This document shows, one piece after another, positions 62,348 through 64,000 of a stretch of 64,000 nt of DNA; the stretch's first letter is position 1; every line of letters begins with the position of its first letter. The DNA is from Planctomycetota bacterium (lineage in GTDB: Bacteria; Planctomycetota; UBA1135), in contig QQUA01000006.1 of assembly GCA_008501825.1 (NCBI GenBank), positions 661,244 to 725,243 of the forward strand, in the 5' to 3' direction. A model generated the notes under the pieces. The model ran no database searches, was not told the origin of the DNA, and saw only the letters and a program-made list of their open reading frames with translations. A program made the translations under genes and the position numbers.

Positions 62348-62818
62348 TCAGCTTAGGTTGTGCCCGCTGTCGGTAACTAGATCTTTCGCCGCGGAGACGA
62401 TTGCCTTCTCGAAAAATGGGCGATCTTCGGGGCGATCCTCCCATTCGCTGGCGGCATAAACGAACGGATCGAGTTCATGCAAATCTTCGTCCAAAGCTGA
62501 AAGGGTTAGGTTCCAGATTTCCTTAGCCCCTGGGTAGGCTTCCGTCATTCCCGCGAGGATATTCTTCGCGGTTTCCTTGGCCAGATTCAACGCGGCATTC
62601 CGTTTGGTAGGAATTGTGATGCCGAGTTCCGAGAGCGCACGAGTGAACATCCTCTTAGCTTCTTCAGCCTCACTTTGGTACAACCCGGCCAGAATCCGGA
62701 GCGAGGGAGAATCCCAGCCGTGTTCAAGAGCTTGGACTCCAATTTTTGGCAGGTCGTCGGAAAGAAAGAATCCAAGGGCTGCTTTTGAGACAATTAGATC
62801 CATCCACTTGGCATTCAT
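62348..62818 (-). CDS. Hypothetical helical protein, immunity-like
   Basis: 156 residues, predicted mostly helical. The pattern FLSDDLPKIGVQALEHGWDSPSLRILAGLYQSEAEEAKRMFTRALSELGITIPTKRNAALNLAKETAKNILAGMTEAYPGAKEIW is reminiscent of small cytoplasmic proteins common in toxin-immunity islands ('D.p.i..La.l......e...lf..al.ELgi..P....A'). I cannot name the family. It is 11 bases upstream of the barstar-like gene and likely in the same transcript. Confidence 0.6.
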   Translation of the reverse strand: MNAKWMDLIVSKAALGFFLSDDLPKIGVQALEHGWDSPSLRILAGLYQSEAEEAKRMFTRALSELGITIPTKRNAALNLAKETAKNILAGMTEAYPGAKEIWNLTLSALDEDLHELDPFVYAASEWEDRPEDRPFFEKAIVSAAKDLVTDSGHNLS

Positions 62819-62972
62819 TGGAACTTAAATCCTTTGTGATTCGATGGGTGGCGTTTTTCTCAATACTGAATGACGGTCCCGGGTCCGTCCAGGTGAGGAT
62901 TCTCCTGTTTCATTTTACATGCTCAAGCGTTTGCGAGGAAGGTTTTCGATTGATTCGTGAGAATTCTCGAGG

Positions 62973-63263
62973 CTAGTCAGGTGGTTCTTCCGTGCAAAAC
63001 CATTCGGGTAGATCCAATCCATCTTTCTCAATGAAACCCGAAGTCCATTGTAGTTTATTCAATGGATATTCCTCAAGGTGGTATCCATCCGGATAATCAC
63101 GGAAGCCTGGAAGCTTTCGGAATCTCTCAATAGCTTGAAATCCATGTTGTCGAGTCTGAAAGATTCCCAGAACTTTAACTTCTTCTTCCCCGCCTTCAAG
63201 CTTGTGTGAATGCTGAAGAAGGAAAACACTTGCGGTCTTGTTTTTGGAGGACGACTTGGTCAT
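62973..63263 (-). CDS. Small protein of DUF7336-like pattern
   Basis: 96 residues. VFLLQHSHKLEGGEEEVKVLGIFQTRQHGFQAIERFRKLPGFRDYPDGYHLEEYPLNKLQWTSGF matches, by memory, a widespread small family with 'V..L.HS.E......E..k.iGvy.s...A..AI......PGF.d.P..f.i..y.ld...W..GF'. The role is unknown. It overlaps the upstream gene by ATGA (63260-63263), so the two are coupled. Confidence 0.65.
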   Translation of the reverse strand: MTKSSSKNKTASVFLLQHSHKLEGGEEEVKVLGIFQTRQHGFQAIERFRKLPGFRDYPDGYHLEEYPLNKLQWTSGFIEKDGLDLPEWFCTEEPPD

Positions 63264-63589
63264 CGATTTCTAGGTTTGGACGAAAGGTGTGTCGGAGTGA
63301 ACCGGAAGTTGGCAATGTCCTTCAAAATTACGTGTGGCCAAACAGCGGAATGCTGTTTGTCATAGGTTGCGTCGATATCGTCTAATCGAGCGCCGCGTTC
63401 AAGGACATTGAGCCTGAACTCCGCCTTCCTCATTTCGAGGGGCACTTGAAGATCTCCTGAGGTGTAATCCAAATTTATGGCGCACATAGTGCAGGTTTGT
63501 CCATCCCTGAGTCCTGATAGGATGATCTGAATCCAGGAGAGTCCTTCGATGTTGAAGCTGTTGTGGCAGATGCTAATGAATTTCGTCAT
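63260..63589 (-). CDS. Hypothetical protein
   Basis: 109 residues, not recognised. ISICHNSFNIEGLSWIQIILSGLRDGQTCTMCAINLDYTSGDLQVPLEMRKAEFRLNVLERGARLDDIDATYDKQHSAVW looks like a small alpha/beta cytoplasmic protein. It is the upstream member of a two-gene coupled pair with the DUF7336-like gene. Confidence 0.55.
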   Translation of the reverse strand: MTKFISICHNSFNIEGLSWIQIILSGLRDGQTCTMCAINLDYTSGDLQVPLEMRKAEFRLNVLERGARLDDIDATYDKQHSAVWPHVILKDIANFRFTPTHLSSKPRNR

Positions 63590-63950
63590 TGGAATCTAGG
63601 TCGTATCGCATTCGGCTTCCTTTTTAAAAGTTTTCATTATTGCTCGTTGAACGCCCGGTTCCAATTTTCGTGGTTTCCAGTCGGAGCAGCTTTCCTATAC
63701 TTTTCATGAGTTGTGTCCAAATATATCGAGTCCAAGCCAAGAGTCGTTTGCATTTCAAAAAAACCCTTATCGAGTCGAGTGGCTCGCAATCTCGTATGAC
63801 CAATTGATTGTGCCTAATCGAACGATTAGGGTTTCAAGGAGTTCCTTTGCTTTCTTCGAATTGCAGTCTGGACGTAATCGTCCGGTCTCCCCATCTTTCT
63901 GTGCTCGCCCCCGTCTGTCATGATTCAATCTCCTCTGGAAAGAAAGCATC
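63590..63950. other. AT-rich stretch without a recognisable gene
   Basis: Only short open frames are present on either strand and none has a credible start with ribosome-binding site or a recognisable product. It probably holds the promoter of the minus-strand gene pair ending at 63589. No repeat or attC-like site was found by eye. Confidence 0.4.
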
Positions 63951-64000
63951 ATGGAATCAGACCAAACGCCGTCCCGGGCTGAAGCAATGAAGGCCCTTCT
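63951..64000 (+). CDS. Possible start of a plus-strand gene (cut by window edge)
   Basis: ATG at 63951 opens a frame (MESDQTPSRAEAMKAL..) that runs off the window. GGAAAGAAAG lies about 8 bases upstream. Only 16 codons are visible, so this is tentative. Confidence 0.3.
   Translation, partial: MESDQTPSRAEAMKAL

Noticed and set aside
57839..63700. Integron cassette array with attC sites
   Set aside because: Small same-strand genes suggested it, but no repeated RYYYAAC/GTTRRRY-bounded palindromes could be found in the spacers, and no integrase is present.
1..64000. CRISPR arrays, rRNA genes, prophage modules
   Set aside because: No regularly spaced direct repeats, no rRNA-like conserved blocks and no phage structural or integrase genes were seen.

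Overview
The window reads as chromosomal DNA of a planctomycete-type bacterium (Planctomycetota). The evidence is lineage-typical protein architecture: a DUF1501 protein paired with a DUF1549/DUF1553 'planctomycete cytochrome' protein, a TIGR02999-like ECF sigma factor translationally coupled to a Ser/Thr kinase with TPRs, two secreted seven-blade FG-GAP propellers, a CotH/lamin-tail protein, and two very large carboxypeptidase-regulatory-like repeat proteins. Most of the window is GC-rich. The last ~6.5 kb is visibly AT-richer and different in character.

Layout. 0-4.8 kb: a minus-strand operon (HAD hydrolase, MoxR ATPase, nitrilase, start of nadE, cut by the window edge), then a TPR lipoprotein and a tiny hypothetical gene. 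4.8-12.7 kb: envelope and secreted proteins, a ferritin-like diiron protein, a serine-hydrolase/metalloprotease fusion and a GNAT. 12.8-18.4 kb: an overlapping three-gene RND exporter / LolA-like / outer-membrane operon. 18.5-22.1 kb: a PstS-like binding protein coupled to a hybrid histidine kinase. 22.2-27.3 kb: the DUF1501/PSD1 pair. 27.4-31.1 kb: a light-response group (CarH/LitR-type B12 regulator, TIGR01777 oxidoreductase, class II photolyase). 31.3-34.8 kb: a NahK-like kinase and an M18 aminopeptidase, whose once-overlapping stops are now separated by a complete 1.14-kb insertion sequence with 25-bp inverted repeats. 34.9-40.1 kb: CotH protein, a CAU tRNA, and the sigma factor/kinase pair. 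40.4-46.2 kb: a propeller lipoprotein, an unusual Hint-domain protein, a repeat protein, and a SelW-like selenoprotein (in-frame UGA in CxxU) followed by a tetraheme cytochrome. 46.1-50.8 kb: a MATE transporter, an NHLRC2-like thioredoxin/NHL protein, and an Fe-S membrane protein broken by one amber codon.

The strongest candidate for an undescribed system is at 51.6-53.9 kb. A 226-residue Tat-signal protein carries six D-x-D-C motifs and 11 cysteines. One base downstream starts a radical SAM/SPASM enzyme with a probable RRE-like N-terminus. This looks like a RiPP-type or cofactor-type maturation pair in which a multi-Cys/Asp core is modified in the cytoplasm and then exported folded through Tat.

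From 57.3 kb to the right edge lies an AT-richer run of small, mostly minus-strand genes. One is a clear barstar relative, others are small zinc-ribbon, TPR or LRR proteins, and two are pseudogenes (a CHAT-domain C-terminus and an LRR protein) in which in-frame stops interrupt otherwise intact sequence. I read this as an orphan immunity/defence island under decay. All calls come from reading the sequence; no database search was run.
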